Assembly (NCBI RefSeq): GCF_000300455.3
Contig: NZ_CP007215.2
Span: 2,232,001 to 2,296,000, forward strand
Source of the DNA: Kosakonia sacchari SP1
Lineage (GTDB): Bacteria; Pseudomonadota; Gammaproteobacteria; Enterobacterales; Enterobacteriaceae
DNA: 64,000 nucleotides
Direction of reading: 5' to 3'
The notes beneath the pieces are model-generated. The model was given only the letters and a program-made list of their open reading frames with translations. It had not been told where the DNA came from and did no database searches. This document shows positions 19,074 through 28,901 of the stretch, in pieces. How positions within the stretch are numbered: the stretch's first letter is position 1; every line of letters starts with the position of its first letter. Position numbers and translations under genes: made by a program.

Positions 19074-21749
19074 ATGTCGTCAACCCTACGCGAAGCCAGT
19101 AAGGACACGTTGCAGGCAGAGAACAAAACTTATCACTACTACAGCTTGCCGCTGGCCGCTAAACAACTTGGGGATATCTCACGGTTACCCAAGTCGCTAA
19201 AAGTTTTACTCGAAAATCTCCTGCGCTGGCAGGACGAAGAATCCGTCACTGAAGAAGATATTCGTGCCCTGGCCGGCTGGCTCAACAGTGCGCATGCCGA
19301 TCGTGAAATCGCTTATCGCCCGGCAAGGGTCCTGATGCAGGACTTTACCGGTGTTCCCGCCGTCGTTGACTTAGCGGCGATGCGTGAAGCGGTGAAACGC
19401 CTTGGAGGCGATACCGCCAAAGTGAACCCGTTATCCCCGGTGGATCTGGTGATTGACCACTCTGTGACCGTTGACCACTTCGGCGACGATGACGCCTTCG
19501 AAGAGAACGTCCGCCTTGAAATGGAACGTAACCATGAACGTTATGCTTTCCTGCGCTGGGGCCAGCAGGCGTTTAGCCGTTTTAGCGTGGTGCCGCCGGG
19601 GACAGGAATATGCCACCAGGTGAATCTCGAATACCTCGGCAAAGCGGTCTGGAGCGAATTGCAGGATAAAGAGTGGGTTGCCTATCCGGACACACTTGTC
19701 GGTACCGATTCTCACACCACCATGATTAATGGCCTCGGTGTATTGGGCTGGGGCGTGGGGGGGATTGAAGCCGAAGCGGCGATGCTCGGGCAACCGGTCT
19801 CTATGCTGATCCCTGATGTCGTCGGTTTTAAACTGAGCGGTAAATTGCAAGAAGGGATCACGGCAACCGATCTGGTGCTGACGGTCACGCAAATGCTGCG
19901 CAAACACGGTGTTGTCGGTAAATTTGTTGAGTTTTACGGCGATGGACTTGATTCGCTGCCGCTTGCCGACCGTGCCACCATTGCCAATATGGCCCCGGAA
20001 TATGGTGCAACCTGCGGCTTTTTCCCAATCGATAGCGTAACGCTTGCTTATATGCGCCTGAGTGGTCGCAGCGAAGAGCAAGTCGCGTTGGTAGAGGCTT
20101 ATGCGAAAGCTCAAGGTATGTGGCGTAACCCGGGCGATGAACCCGTCTTTACCAGTACCCTTGAACTGAATATGCAAGATGTTGAAGCGAGCCTCGCCGG
20201 GCCAAAACGTCCGCAGGATCGCGTTGCGCTGAGCGATGTGCCGAAAGCCTTTGCCGCCAGTTCAGAGCTTGAACTGAACACGGCGCAAAAAGATCGTAAA
20301 CCGGTTGAATATGTATTGAACGGTCATAAATACGAATTGCCGGACGGGGCGGTAGTCATTTCTGCGATCACCTCTTGCACCAATACTTCCAACCCCAGTG
20401 TGTTGATGGCCGCCGGCCTGCTGGCTAAAAAAGCGGTCACCGCCGGGCTCAAACGTCAGCCGTGGGTGAAAGCATCGCTGGCCCCTGGCTCGAAAGTGGT
20501 TTCTGACTACCTTGCACAGGCGCGATTAACGCCTTATCTGGATGAACTGGGCTTTAATCTTGTCGGTTACGGTTGTACCACCTGTATTGGTAACTCCGGG
20601 CCGTTGCCAGAGCCTATTGAACAGGCGATCCGTGAAGGCGATCTCACCGTTGGTGCGGTGCTTTCGGGCAACCGAAATTTCGAAGGGCGTATTCACCCCC
20701 TGGTAAAAACGAACTGGCTTGCGTCACCGCCGCTGGTGGTGGCTTATGCGCTGGCGGGCAATATGAATATCAATCTCGTCACCGACCCGCTCGGTCATGA
20801 CCGTAAAGGTGAGCCAATCTATTTGAAAGACATCTGGCCAACGAGCAGTGAGATTGCCCGCGCGGTTGAGCAAGTCTCTACTGAGATGTTCCGCAAAGAG
20901 TATGCCGAGGTGTTCGAAGGCACGCCGGAGTGGAAGGCGATTGAGGTTGAGCACTCCGATACGTATAGCTGGCAGAATGACTCGACTTACATCCGGTTAT
21001 CGCCATTCTTTGAAGATATGCAGGCGCAGCCGAAACCGGTGAAAGATATTCATGGTGCGCGGATCCTGGCCATGCTGGGCGATTCGGTCACCACCGACCA
21101 TATTTCGCCGGCAGGTAGCATCAAAGCGGACAGCCCGGCAGGTCGCTATTTGCAGAGCCATGGTGTTGAGCGCCGGGACTTTAACTCCTACGGCTCGCGA
21201 CGTGGCAACCATGAAGTGATGATGCGCGGAACATTCGCCAATATCCGCATTCGCAATGAAATGGTGCCGGGCGTAGAAGGTGGCATGACACGTCATCTGC
21301 CGGGCAGTGAAGTGGTCTCTATTTATGATGCTGCTGTACGCTATAAGCAAGAGGGCACGCCGCTGGCGGTGATTGCTGGCAAAGAGTATGGTTCTGGCTC
21401 CAGCCGTGACTGGGCGGCTAAAGGGCCGCGCTTGTTGGGAGTTCGCGTGGTCATTGCTGAATCCTTCGAGCGTATTCACCGTTCCAACCTGATTGGTATG
21501 GGGATCCTGCCGCTTGAGTTTCCACAAGGTGTCACGCGAAAAACGCTGGCACTGACGGGAGAGGAAAAGCTGGACGTTGTCGATCTGCAAAACATCACGC
21601 CGGGTGGAACGTTAGCCGTCACATTAACTCGCGCCGATGGCAGACAGGAGACGCTGGCGTGCCGCTGTCGCATTGACACGTCGACGGAGCTTACCTATTA
21701 CCGCAACGACGGCATTCTGCATTACGTGATCCGTAATATGTTGAACTAA
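19074..21749 (+). CDS. acnA: Aconitate hydratase A
   Basis: An 891-residue [4Fe-4S] enzyme of the TCA cycle that interconverts citrate and isocitrate; AcnA is the stress-induced isozyme in E. coli. Cluster cysteines are visible in [14 protein letters not shown] (about 435) and [15 protein letters not shown] (about 501 and 504). The C-terminal swivel domain carries [16 protein letters not shown]. The length equals E. coli. A strong ribosome site AAGGAGGAGCAC precedes the ATG, with the stem-loop described above directly before it. Confidence 0.98.
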   Translation: MSSTLREASKDTLQAENKTYHYYSLPLAAKQLGDISRLPKSLKVLLENLLRWQDEESVTEEDIRALAGWLNSAHADREIAYRPARVLMQDFTGVPAVVDLAAMREAVKRLGGDTAKVNPLSPVDLVIDHSVTVDHFGDDDAFEENVRLEMERNHERYAFLRWGQQAFSRFSVVPPGTGICHQVNLEYLGKAVWSELQDKEWVAYPDTLVGTDSHTTMINGLGVLGWGVGGIEAEAAMLGQPVSMLIPDVVGFKLSGKLQEGITATDLVLTVTQMLRKHGVVGKFVEFYGDGLDSLPLADRATIANMAPEYGATCGFFPIDSVTLAYMRLSGRSEEQVALVEAYAKAQGMWRNPGDEPVFTSTLELNMQDVEASLAGPKRPQDRVALSDVPKAFAASSELELNTAQKDRKPVEYVLNGHKYELPDGAVVISAITSCTNTSNPSVLMAAGLLAKKAVTAGLKRQPWVKASLAPGSKVVSDYLAQARLTPYLDELGFNLVGYGCTTCIGNSGPLPEPIEQAIREGDLTVGAVLSGNRNFEGRIHPLVKTNWLASPPLVVAYALAGNMNINLVTDPLGHDRKGEPIYLKDIWPTSSEIARAVEQVSTEMFRKEYAEVFEGTPEWKAIEVEHSDTYSWQNDSTYIRLSPFFEDMQAQPKPVKDIHGARILAMLGDSVTTDHISPAGSIKADSPAGRYLQSHGVERRDFNSYGSRRGNHEVMMRGTFANIRIRNEMVPGVEGGMTRHLPGSEVVSIYDAAVRYKQEGTPLAVIAGKEYGSGSSRDWAAKGPRLLGVRVVIAESFERIHRSNLIGMGILPLEFPQGVTRKTLALTGEEKLDVVDLQNITPGGTLAVTLTRADGRQETLACRCRIDTSTELTYYRNDGILHYVIRNMLN

Positions 21750-21755
21750 AAATAA

Positions 21756-21779
21756 AGGCCTGCATTTGCAGGCCTGTTT
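21756..21779. terminator. Terminator between convergent acnA and ribA
   Basis: A perfect 9-bp stem AGGCCTGCA/TGCAGGCCT with a 2-base loop, 7 bp after the acnA stop, between two convergent genes. The flanking A/T tracts are short. Confidence 0.75.
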
Positions 21780-21796
21780 CATCACCGATGGGGCGC

Positions 21797-22384
21797 TTAT
21801 TTCAGCAGGTGCCCCATTTTTTCAGCTTTGGTATCCAGATAGTGCGCGTTTTTCGGGTTACGCCCGACAATCAGCGGTACGCGCTCCACAATGTTAATTC
21901 CCGCTTCGGTAAGAATCTCAACTTTTTTCGGATTGTTGGTCAGCAGACGAACTTCGTCTACTGCCAGCAATTTAAACATATCGGCGCAAAGCGTGAAGTC
22001 GCGTTCATCGGCAGCAAAACCCAACTGGTGGTTCGCTTCAACGGTGTCATAACCCTGATCCTGCAGCGCATACGCGCGAATTTTATTCAGCAAACCGATG
22101 TTACGACCTTCCTGGCGATGATAAAGCAATACGCCGCGGCCTTCTTCTGCAATGTGATTGAGCGCTGCTTCAAGCTGAAAACCGCAATCACAGCGCAGGC
22201 TGAACAAGGCATCGCCGGTCAGACACTCGGAGTGAACGCGTGCAAGTACGGGCAGTTGCCCGGAAATATCACCGTAAACAAGAGCGACATGATCCTGCCC
22301 GGTTGCCAGTTCTTCAAAACCCACCATCAGGAAGTCGCCCCATGGGGTTGGCAGTTTGGCTTCTGCCACACGTTTAAGTTGCAT
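21797..22384 (-). CDS. ribA: GTP cyclohydrolase II
   Basis: A 195-residue zinc enzyme for the first step of riboflavin synthesis, opening GTP to the diamino-pyrimidinone. The zinc cysteines lie in [17 protein letters not shown], the catalytic region is [22 protein letters not shown], and [11 protein letters not shown] follows. It is one residue shorter than E. coli RibA (C-terminal GHLLK). A CGGAGATT ribosome site precedes the ATG. Confidence 0.97.
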   Translation of the reverse strand: MQLKRVAEAKLPTPWGDFLMVGFEELATGQDHVALVYGDISGQLPVLARVHSECLTGDALFSLRCDCGFQLEAALNHIAEEGRGVLLYHRQEGRNIGLLNKIRAYALQDQGYDTVEANHQLGFAADERDFTLCADMFKLLAVDEVRLLTNNPKKVEILTEAGINIVERVPLIVGRNPKNAHYLDTKAEKMGHLLK

Positions 22385-22580
22385 GTGAATCTCCGGATTT
22401 TTAGTGGTGCACTGCGCACCTTTAGCCTGTTGGCCTTCTGTATAACCTCATTTTGCCACAATGCATTAAGCATCGCCTACTGGTGACCCACGCATTGCCG
22501 TTTAAACGCACAAATGCGCAGGTTTCAGCGGAAATGTCATTTTTCAGTTATATTGGTTCGCGAAATCAGAAGGAGAAAAG

Positions 22581-23345
22581 ATGCTTTCCATTGCAATGCG
22601 AACAACAGCAGGCGCGGCGATTCTATTGATTATGCCGCTGATAATGTGGATTTCCGGCTGGAACTGGGAGCCGGGGCAAACCCGCTGGTGGCTGCATTTT
22701 TTATACTGGTTAACAGAAACCGTCACCCAACCATGGGGAATTATTACGCATGTCGCGTTGTGCGCGTGGTTTCTCTGGTGCCTGCGTTTTCGCCTCAAAG
22801 CTGCGGTGATGCTGTTCGTTATTCTTGGTTGCGCGATTCTGGCAGGACAGGGGGTTAAATCCTTTGTCAAAGAGCGTGTTCAGGAACCGCGACCTTTCGT
22901 CCTTTGGCTGGAAAAAACGCACGATGTTCAGGCCGAACAGTTCTACACTTTGAAACGTAAGGATCGGGGAGAATTAGTGAAAAAACAACTCTCCAGCCAG
23001 CATGATATTCCTGGGTTTTTACGTAAACACTGGCAAAAAGAGACGGGTTTCGCGTTTCCCTCCGGACATACCATGTTTGCCGCTAGTTGGGCATTATTAG
23101 CCGTTGGGCTGCTGTGGCCACGCAGACGGACATGGACGATTGCTGTACTGCTTGTATGGGCGACAGGTGTGATGGGTAGCCGACTGCTGTTAGGCATGCA
23201 CTGGCCACGCGATTTGGTGGTTGCAACGTTGATATCCTGGTTGCTTGTGACGCTGGCGACCTGGCTTGCTCAGCGCATTTGTGGCCCGCTCACGCCGCCT
23301 GCGGAGGAAGTACCGGAAATCATTGCTCGCGATCAAGAGGGTTGA
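22581..23345 (+). CDS. pgpB: Phosphatidylglycerophosphatase B / undecaprenyl-diphosphate phosphatase
   Basis: A 254-residue inner-membrane PAP2-superfamily phosphatase acting on PGP and on undecaprenyl diphosphate. The three catalytic motifs are present: KERVQEPRP, PSGH (with FAFPSGHTMFAAS), and SRLLLGMHWPRD. Several membrane helices surround them. The ribosome site GAAGGAG precedes the ATG. It is divergent from ribA. Confidence 0.96.
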   Translation: MLSIAMRTTAGAAILLIMPLIMWISGWNWEPGQTRWWLHFLYWLTETVTQPWGIITHVALCAWFLWCLRFRLKAAVMLFVILGCAILAGQGVKSFVKERVQEPRPFVLWLEKTHDVQAEQFYTLKRKDRGELVKKQLSSQHDIPGFLRKHWQKETGFAFPSGHTMFAASWALLAVGLLWPRRRTWTIAVLLVWATGVMGSRLLLGMHWPRDLVVATLISWLLVTLATWLAQRICGPLTPPAEEVPEIIARDQEG

Positions 23346-23485
23346 TTTCCGCTGTTTCGCCCGCAAATCAGATTTTAACATCATGCATTTCCATTTCGCG
23401 CCGGGCGCTAAAATGGTAGTTTATAGGGCTGAATGCAGTCGTTGCATATAAATTCATCGCTCGGCAGCACATAACGGGACGTAAT

Positions 23486-23794
23486 GTGAAATATTTACTC
23501 ATTTTCTTACTGGTGTTAGCGATTTTTGTTGTGTCGATCACTCTTGGCGCGCAAAACGATCAGCAAGTCACGTTCAACTATTTGCTCGCACAGGGTGAAT
23601 ACCGGATCTCCACGCTGCTGGCCGTGCTGTTTGCTGCTGGTTTTATTATCGGCTGGCTGATTTGCGGCCTTTTCTGGCTACGCGTTCGCGTTTCTCTGGC
23701 GCGCGCCGAACGTAAAATCAAACGTCTTGAGCACCAGCTTACTCCTGCCACAAATGTTACGGTTGCAACCGGCTCAACGGCAGTGAAGGAATAA
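23486..23794 (+). CDS. lapA: Lipopolysaccharide assembly protein A
   Basis: A 102-residue inner-membrane protein (formerly YciS) with two N-terminal helices (LLIFLLVLAIFVVSI and LLAVLFAAGFIIGWLICGLFW) and a basic coiled C-terminus (RAERKIKRLEHQL). It works with LapB in controlling LPS synthesis. It starts with GTG, as in E. coli. lapB follows 6 bp later. Confidence 0.94.
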   Translation: MKYLLIFLLVLAIFVVSITLGAQNDQQVTFNYLLAQGEYRISTLLAVLFAAGFIIGWLICGLFWLRVRVSLARAERKIKRLEHQLTPATNVTVATGSTAVKE

Positions 23795-23800
23795 TATTTT

Positions 23801-24970
23801 ATGCTGGAGTTGTTGTTTCTGTTGTTACCTGTCGCGGCTGCCTACGGCTGGTATATGGGGCGCAGAAATGCTCAACAGACAAAACAGGATGAGGCTAACC
23901 GGCTGTCACGTGAATACGTCGCCGGGGTTAACCTTTTACTGAGTAATCAGCAAGATAAAGCGGTTGATCTGTTCCTCGATATGTTGAAAGAGGATACCGG
24001 TACCGTTGAAGCGCACCTCACTCTTGGCAACCTTTTCCGCTCTCGCGGCGAGGTTGACCGCGCGATTCGTATCCATCAAACGTTAATGGAAAGCGCCTCA
24101 CTTTCCTATGATCAGCGCCTGCTGGCAGTCCAGCAACTTGGGCGCGATTACATGGCCGCAGGAATGTACGATCGCGCGGAAGATATGTTTAACCAATTGG
24201 TGGATGAAACCGATTTTCGAATCGGTGCGCTTCAGCAATTGTTGCAAATTTATCAGGCGACCAGCGAGTGGCAAAAAGCTATTGATGTCGCCGAGCGGCT
24301 GGTGAAACTCGGCAAAGATAAGCAGCGGGGCGAAATCGCGCATTTCTACTGTGAACTGGCCCTGCAGCAGATGGGAAATGAAGAGATGGATCGGGCGATG
24401 GCGTTGCTGAAAAAAGGCGCTGCCGCCGATCGTGACAGCCCGCGCGTCTCTATCATGATGGGCCGTGTGTTCATGGCCGATGGCGATTATGCAAAAGCGG
24501 TGGACAGTCTGTTACGTGTTATCGACCAGGACAAAGAACTTGTCAGCGAAACGCTGGAAATGCTGCAAACCTGCTATCAGCAATTGGGTAAAAATGATGA
24601 GTGGGCGGCATTTTTACAGCGCTGCGTGGAAGAAAACACCGGTGCGACTGCCGAATTGATGCTGGCAGACATTATGGAGCGCCGCGATGGGCCTGACGCG
24701 GCGCAGATCTATGTTACGCGACAACTGCAGCGGCATCCCACCATGCGCGTTTTCCATAAGCTAATGGATTACCACCTCAACGAAGCCGAAGAGGGGCGCG
24801 CCAAAGAGAGTCTGATGGTGCTGCGCGAAATGGTGGGCGAGCAGGTGCGCAGTAAGCCCCGTTATCGCTGCCATAAATGCGGTTTCACCGCGTTTACCAT
24901 GTACTGGCATTGCCCGTCATGCCGCGCGTGGTCGACCGTAAAACCGATTCGTGGCCTTGATGGTCAGTAA
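23801..24970 (+). CDS. lapB: Lipopolysaccharide assembly protein B
   Basis: A 389-residue inner-membrane-anchored protein (formerly YciM) that, by established work, presents LpxC to FtsH and so limits LPS synthesis. An N-terminal membrane helix (LELLFLLLPVAAAYGWYMG) is followed by TPR repeats, for example TGTVEAHLTLGNLFRSRGEV, and by a C-terminal rubredoxin-like zinc ribbon, CHKCGF ... CPSCRAW. The length equals E. coli. Confidence 0.97.
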   Translation: MLELLFLLLPVAAAYGWYMGRRNAQQTKQDEANRLSREYVAGVNLLLSNQQDKAVDLFLDMLKEDTGTVEAHLTLGNLFRSRGEVDRAIRIHQTLMESASLSYDQRLLAVQQLGRDYMAAGMYDRAEDMFNQLVDETDFRIGALQQLLQIYQATSEWQKAIDVAERLVKLGKDKQRGEIAHFYCELALQQMGNEEMDRAMALLKKGAAADRDSPRVSIMMGRVFMADGDYAKAVDSLLRVIDQDKELVSETLEMLQTCYQQLGKNDEWAAFLQRCVEENTGATAELMLADIMERRDGPDAAQIYVTRQLQRHPTMRVFHKLMDYHLNEAEEGRAKESLMVLREMVGEQVRSKPRYRCHKCGFTAFTMYWHCPSCRAWSTVKPIRGLDGQ

Positions 24971-25154
24971 TTTTTAAAAATGCCTTCATTAGTTACAACA
25001 TACTGTTAATTATTTTTGACTATGCAGTATCTGCGCTGGTATTCGCTTAGCAGCAAAAAATCGAACCTGTTATTTCTATGCGCTCGCGGGTAGAATGCTC
25101 GCCGTTTATTCTTCTCGCGCCTGAGCGGGTGCCCTCATTTCAGAAGGTCTGATC

Positions 25155-25892
25155 ATGACGTCTACTGTTTTATCGACTTCCCGCACCGTTACTGCTTCCC
25201 CGATTGTAGTAGCCCTTGATTACGATAACCGCGACACGGCCATGGCGTTTGTTGACCGTATCGATCCGCGTGATTGCCGCCTGAAAGTTGGCAAAGAGAT
25301 GTTCACCTTATTCGGCCCGCAACTGGTGCGCGATCTGCAACAGCGCGGTTTCGATATTTTTCTCGATTTGAAATTCCATGACATTCCCAACACGACAGCG
25401 CATGCGGTGAAAGCGGCGGCAGATTTAGGTGTCTGGATGGTGAATGTGCATGCTTCTGGCGGCGCACGGATGATGACGGCGGCGAAAGAAGCGCTGCTTC
25501 CGTTTGGTAAAGATGCGCCGTTACTGATTGCAGTCACCGTCCTGACCAGCATGGAAGCGAGTGATTTACAGGATCTTGGCATCAACGCATCGCCTGCAGA
25601 GCATGCGGAGCACCTGGCTCGTCTTACGCAGCAATGTGGCCTTGACGGTGTTGTTTGCTCCGCGCAGGAAGCTGTCCGTTTTAAAAACGCATTAGGCAAA
25701 GCATTCAAACTGGTCACGCCGGGAATTCGTCCGGTCGGCAGCGAGTCTGGCGATCAGCGCCGCATCATGACGCCGGAACAGGCGCTTGCGGCAGGCGTAG
25801 ACTATATGGTGATTGGGCGCCCGGTTACGCAGTCTGCCGACCCGGCGAAAACCCTTAAAGCGATTAATGCATCGTTGGGAAGGGGGGGAATA
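25155..25892 (+). CDS. pyrF: Orotidine-5'-phosphate decarboxylase, fused in frame to yciH
   Basis: PyrF performs the last step of UMP synthesis. The catalytic Asp-Lys network is in [19 protein letters not shown] and the phosphate loop in [10 protein letters not shown]. The C-terminal helices are complete. The frame does not stop: a run of seven G (25882–25888) shifts it so that it reads SLGRGGI and then directly into the yciH ATG, giving one 354-residue ORF. With six G the frame would read GRGE then TAA, overlapping the yciH start as TAATG, and PyrF would be 245 residues, exactly the E. coli length. I therefore treat the fusion as an indel, probably a sequencing error. Confidence 0.93.
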
Positions 25893-26219
25893 ATGAAAGA
25901 CGACAACAGCCGTCTGGTCTACTCGACCGAAACCGGGCGCATTGACGAGCCAAAAGAGCAATATACACGTCCGAAAGGTGATGGCGTGGTACGTATCCAG
26001 CGCCAGACCAGCGGCCGCAAAGGCAAAGGCGTGTGCCTGATAACGGGCATTGATGAAGATGATGAAGCACTGGCTAAGCTGGCCGCAGAATTAAAGAAAA
26101 AATGCGGCTGCGGTGGTTCAGTGAAAGATGGCGTTATTGAGATCCAGGGTGATAAACGTGATTTACTGAAATCATTACTGGAAGCAAAAGGGATGAAAGT
26201 GAAATTAGCGGGTGGTTAA
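25893..26219 (+). CDS. yciH: SUI1/eIF1-like translation factor YciH
   Basis: A 108-residue protein of the eIF1/SUI1 fold. A basic glycine-rich stretch [19 protein letters not shown] is followed by [26 protein letters not shown]. The family is thought to discriminate against non-canonical initiation complexes. In this sequence its ATG is in frame with pyrF and not separated by a stop (see pyrF); the natural arrangement would be a TAATG overlap. Confidence 0.93.
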   Translation: MKDDNSRLVYSTETGRIDEPKEQYTRPKGDGVVRIQRQTSGRKGKGVCLITGIDEDDEALAKLAAELKKKCGCGGSVKDGVIEIQGDKRDLLKSLLEAKGMKVKLAGG

Positions 26220-26232
26220 ACCTGAATACAGA

Positions 26233-26262
26233 AAGGCCGCAGTCATTACCGCGGCCTTATTA
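26233..26262 (+). terminator. Rho-independent-like terminator after yciH
   Basis: An 8-bp stem AAGGCCGC/GCGGCCTT around a 10-base loop, followed by ATTATTT, 13 bp after the yciH stop. Confidence 0.75.
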
Positions 26263-26330
26263 TTTACACTGTGAAACGTAGACCTGAAAAAGAAAGTATT
26301 ATTTATTATTGTCGCCGTTTAAATGACCAA

Positions 26331-26552
26331 TTACTTACCAACCTGGTGACCGATGATACCGCCGACAGCTGCACCGCCCAGCGTACCGAGCGTGCTACCG
26401 TCCGTCAGCACAGCACCGCCAAGCGCACCCGCACCCGCACCGATTGCGGTGTTACGATCGCGTTTAGACCAGTGACCACAAGCGCTCAGAGACATTGCCA
26501 GGGTAACTGCCAGTACTGCTGCGGCCATTTTTTTGCTTGTTAACATCATCAT
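26331..26552 (-). CDS. osmB: Osmotically inducible lipoprotein B
   Basis: A 73-residue lipoprotein with a lipobox LSAC (Cys about 25 is the lipidated residue) after a hydrophobic signal peptide. The mature part is glycine-rich (GAGAGALGGAVLTDG, LGTLGGAAVGGIIGHQVG), a glycine-zipper type. The MMMLTSKK start carries three consecutive Met codons after a GGAG site; the first has the best spacing. A CTATACT -10-like element upstream fits its known stationary-phase and osmotic control. Confidence 0.95.
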   Translation of the reverse strand: MMMLTSKKMAAAVLAVTLAMSLSACGHWSKRDRNTAIGAGAGALGGAVLTDGSTLGTLGGAAVGGIIGHQVGK

Positions 26553-26594
26553 ACTTTCTCCTGAATAATCGATTCACGGAAGAATGTTCTCTTT

Positions 26595-26602
26595 AAGTAT
26601 AG
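26595..26602 (-). promoter_or_regulatory. Probable osmB -10 element (sigma-S type)
   Basis: On the minus strand ACTATACTTAA contains CTATACT, the extended -10 favoured by sigma S, about 45 bp before the osmB ATG. No clear -35 accompanies it, which also fits sigma S use. Confidence 0.5.
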
Positions 26603-26806
26603 TGCCTGTGAGCCCACCTAAAGATTCGCCGTGAAACCTTGCTGCGCAGGTGTAATTCAATCACGTCAGTGATAGTCACTTCCTGTTATATCGCTAATAA
26701 TAATTTTACGCGCAGACCGGTAACAAGACAGGTAAATAGTCTTAATCGAAACGTCAGAATAGTCTCAGATATGAGGCAGATAGCCCGCGCTTGCAGGCTA
26801 ACAGGA

Positions 26807-27565
26807 TCAGCGAAACCCACCAGTGTTAACGATATCGACAATCAGGCCTTTTTGCTGCAGTTGAAGATGCGCTTCCGGCTTAAGGGCTGAATCGGTGATC
26901 ACCCGCTGAAAGCGTTCATCCGGGCCAAGCGTATAAGGATGGACTACGCCAAACTTGGAGCTATCGGTGAGCACAATCGCTTCGCTGCCTTTTTCCAGCA
27001 CCGCATTGACCACGTCAGTACGCATCATGTCGCGCCCGGTAAAACCCGTTTCCGGTTGCCAGCCATCGATCCCGATAAACGCTTTGCTGAAATGCACCTG
27101 CTGAATGTACTGACGAGTCAGTGGACCGACCATGCTTTCACTCTTTTTCTGATAAATACCGCCAAGCAGGATCACTTCACACAACGCCTCTTTGAGCAGA
27201 TGGGCTATATAGCTGCTCACGGTAATAATGGTGATATCACGCTGTTCGCCCAGTTTGCGGGCGAGGAGGGCATTGCTACTACCATTTTCAATAAATATGG
27301 TTTCACCAGAACTAACCAGCGATGCCGCAAAATCAGCCAAATCACGCTTCACGGTGTAGTTGTTCATCATGCGTGTTTCAACATCGTCACTATCCAGCGG
27401 CACAGCAAAACCATGTGTACGGCGCAAATAGCTTTGTTTTTCGAGCGTATTCAGATCCTGCCGAATCGTCACTTCAGATACCCCGGTCATACGCGCGAGG
27501 TCTGTAACGCTCATTTGGCCTTTGTCGATGACCGTCTGCAAAATAAGTTGTTGTCGGGAATTCAT
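26807..27565 (-). CDS. deoT: DeoR-family transcriptional regulator DeoT
   Basis: A 252-residue repressor (formerly YciT). The N-terminal helix-turn-helix is [25 protein letters not shown] (residues 17–41), and the sugar-phosphate isomerase-like effector domain has [16 protein letters not shown] and FIGIDGW. In E. coli it is a global regulator affecting deo, mal and other genes. Two upstream codons (GTG GCT) are open, but the family start is MNSRQQ. The C-terminal 20 or so residues differ from E. coli. Confidence 0.92.
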   Translation of the reverse strand: MNSRQQLILQTVIDKGQMSVTDLARMTGVSEVTIRQDLNTLEKQSYLRRTHGFAVPLDSDDVETRMMNNYTVKRDLADFAASLVSSGETIFIENGSSNALLARKLGEQRDITIITVSSYIAHLLKEALCEVILLGGIYQKKSESMVGPLTRQYIQQVHFSKAFIGIDGWQPETGFTGRDMMRTDVVNAVLEKGSEAIVLTDSSKFGVVHPYTLGPDERFQRVITDSALKPEAHLQLQQKGLIVDIVNTGGFR

Positions 27566-27658
27566 AGCCACAAATGTCTAATAATGGTTTAGAGAACGGA
27601 AATCGCCAGCACGCGCGTCGCATTCCCGGCTGCCGCGTAATGGCGAAAATAAGGGTAG

Positions 27659-27841
27659 TTAAATTTCCCAGGGCGTTTTCGGCGCACCAGAAGAGGCCGC
27701 CTTATCGTTGTTATCGAGATCCAATAATTCCGCCTTCAAAATTTCCAGGTTACGAATGGCGGATTGATAATCCCCCGCAACCAGAATATCCAGAACGGTA
27801 TCTATCCGGCCGGCAAGGTGTTTCACGTCGATGTCTGCCAT
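27659..27841 (-). CDS. yciZ: UPF0509 small protein YciZ
   Basis: A 60-residue protein with a conserved core [20 protein letters not shown] and a C-terminal KTPWEI. The frame is open far upstream, but the ATG before ADIDVKHL has a good GGTGAAGGT site and gives the family length. Its function is unknown. It lies 93 bp upstream of deoT on the same strand. Confidence 0.9.
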   Translation of the reverse strand: MADIDVKHLAGRIDTVLDILVAGDYQSAIRNLEILKAELLDLDNNDKAASSGAPKTPWEI

Positions 27842-28034
27842 ACCTTCACCTTTATGTCGAAAAACGAATGAATTCAATGATGCAGAAAACAGTTTAAAAA
27901 GAGAAGGAAAAAAAGGAAATCTCAAAAACTTATAAGCGGCAATTATATATTCATTACGCAACAAAGAGCCGGCTCTGGCTGTGGATTAGTCTTGCAGTGC
28001 GCGCAATGCGCTTTTATTACCGGAGGATAAAGCA

Positions 28035-28901
28035 ATGACGATTATCAACCAGACCACTTTAAAACTGTTTACTGACGATGAACGCTTTACACAGCTTTCT
28101 GGCTATTACGAGGAGGAGCGCCGCACCGTGTGGATGATGCTGCGCGCAAGGCCAAGACCATGCTTCAACCATGCATTAATTGAGGAGATCATGAATATTT
28201 CCTGGCTTGTCCGGCAAGCGGGATTTGCTGTTGATTTTTGGGTAACGGGATCGTTAGTTCCCGGCATGTTCAACACCGGGGGCGATCTACAATTTTTCGT
28301 TGATTGTATCAAGAATGGCCGACGCGAAGCACTGCGCGCCTATGCCCGTGCCTGCGTGGATTGTGTTCACGCCGCGTCAAGAGGGTTTGACACGGGGGCA
28401 ATTTCGCTGGCGATGGTCGAAGGTAGCGCGCTGGGAGGCGGTTTCGAAGCCGCGCTGGCGCACCATTTCATGCTGGCGCAGCGCGATGCGCGGCTCGGTT
28501 TCCCGGAAATCGCCTTTAACCTTTTTCCTGGCATGGGCGCTTACTCATTGGTGGCGCGCCGTTCGGGAATGAAACTGGCGGAAGAGTTGATCTACAAAGG
28601 GGAGTCGCATGCCGCAGAGTGGTATGCAGCGCAAGGGCTGGTGGATGTCTCTTTCGAATCCGGGCAGGGATTTCTTGCGACACGGACCTTTATCGATACC
28701 CTGCAACCCCGGTTGAACGGCGTGCGGGCAATGCTGCGCGCCCGCCAGCGCGTTTTGCAGTTACCACGCAGTGAACTGATGGATATTACCGAAGACTGGG
28801 TGGATTCGGCTTTCTGTTTGCAACCGAAAGATATTGCCTATATGGAACGTTTAGTCCTGTTACAGGATCGTCACGCTGCGGTGGCGCTTAAAGCGGGCTA
28901 A
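28035..28901 (+). CDS. rpfF: RpfF-type diffusible signal factor synthase (crotonase superfamily)
   Basis: A 288-residue enoyl-CoA hydratase/isomerase-family enzyme. RpfF proteins make cis-2-unsaturated fatty acids (DSF/BDSF) from acyl-ACP by combined dehydratase and thioesterase activity. The two catalytic glutamates of the family appear at E138 ([15 protein letters not shown]) and E158 ([17 protein letters not shown]), three residues offset from the E141/E161 reported for Xanthomonas RpfF. The N-terminal [13 protein letters not shown] region also fits. The ribosome site CCGGAGG is good. It is absent from E. coli K-12 and lies tail to tail with pdeR/rpfR, overlapping by 4 bp. This is the pairing described for Cronobacter-type RpfF/RpfR, so I infer a working signal-receptor pair. 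Confidence 0.88.
   Translation: MTIINQTTLKLFTDDERFTQLSGYYEEERRTVWMMLRARPRPCFNHALIEEIMNISWLVRQAGFAVDFWVTGSLVPGMFNTGGDLQFFVDCIKNGRREALRAYARACVDCVHAASRGFDTGAISLAMVEGSALGGGFEAALAHHFMLAQRDARLGFPEIAFNLFPGMGAYSLVARRSGMKLAEELIYKGESHAAEWYAAQGLVDVSFESGQGFLATRTFIDTLQPRLNGVRAMLRARQRVLQLPRSELMDITEDWVDSAFCLQPKDIAYMERLVLLQDRHAAVALKAG

Noticed and set aside
19431-20177. Long minus-strand frame opposite acnA
   Set aside because: It is a complete overlap with a strongly conserved gene and has a low-complexity His/Arg-rich translation typical of antisense frames.
25155-26219. A natural PyrF–YciH fusion protein
   Set aside because: Removing one G from the G7 run restores both genes at their exact usual lengths with a TAATG overlap, so an indel is the simpler explanation.
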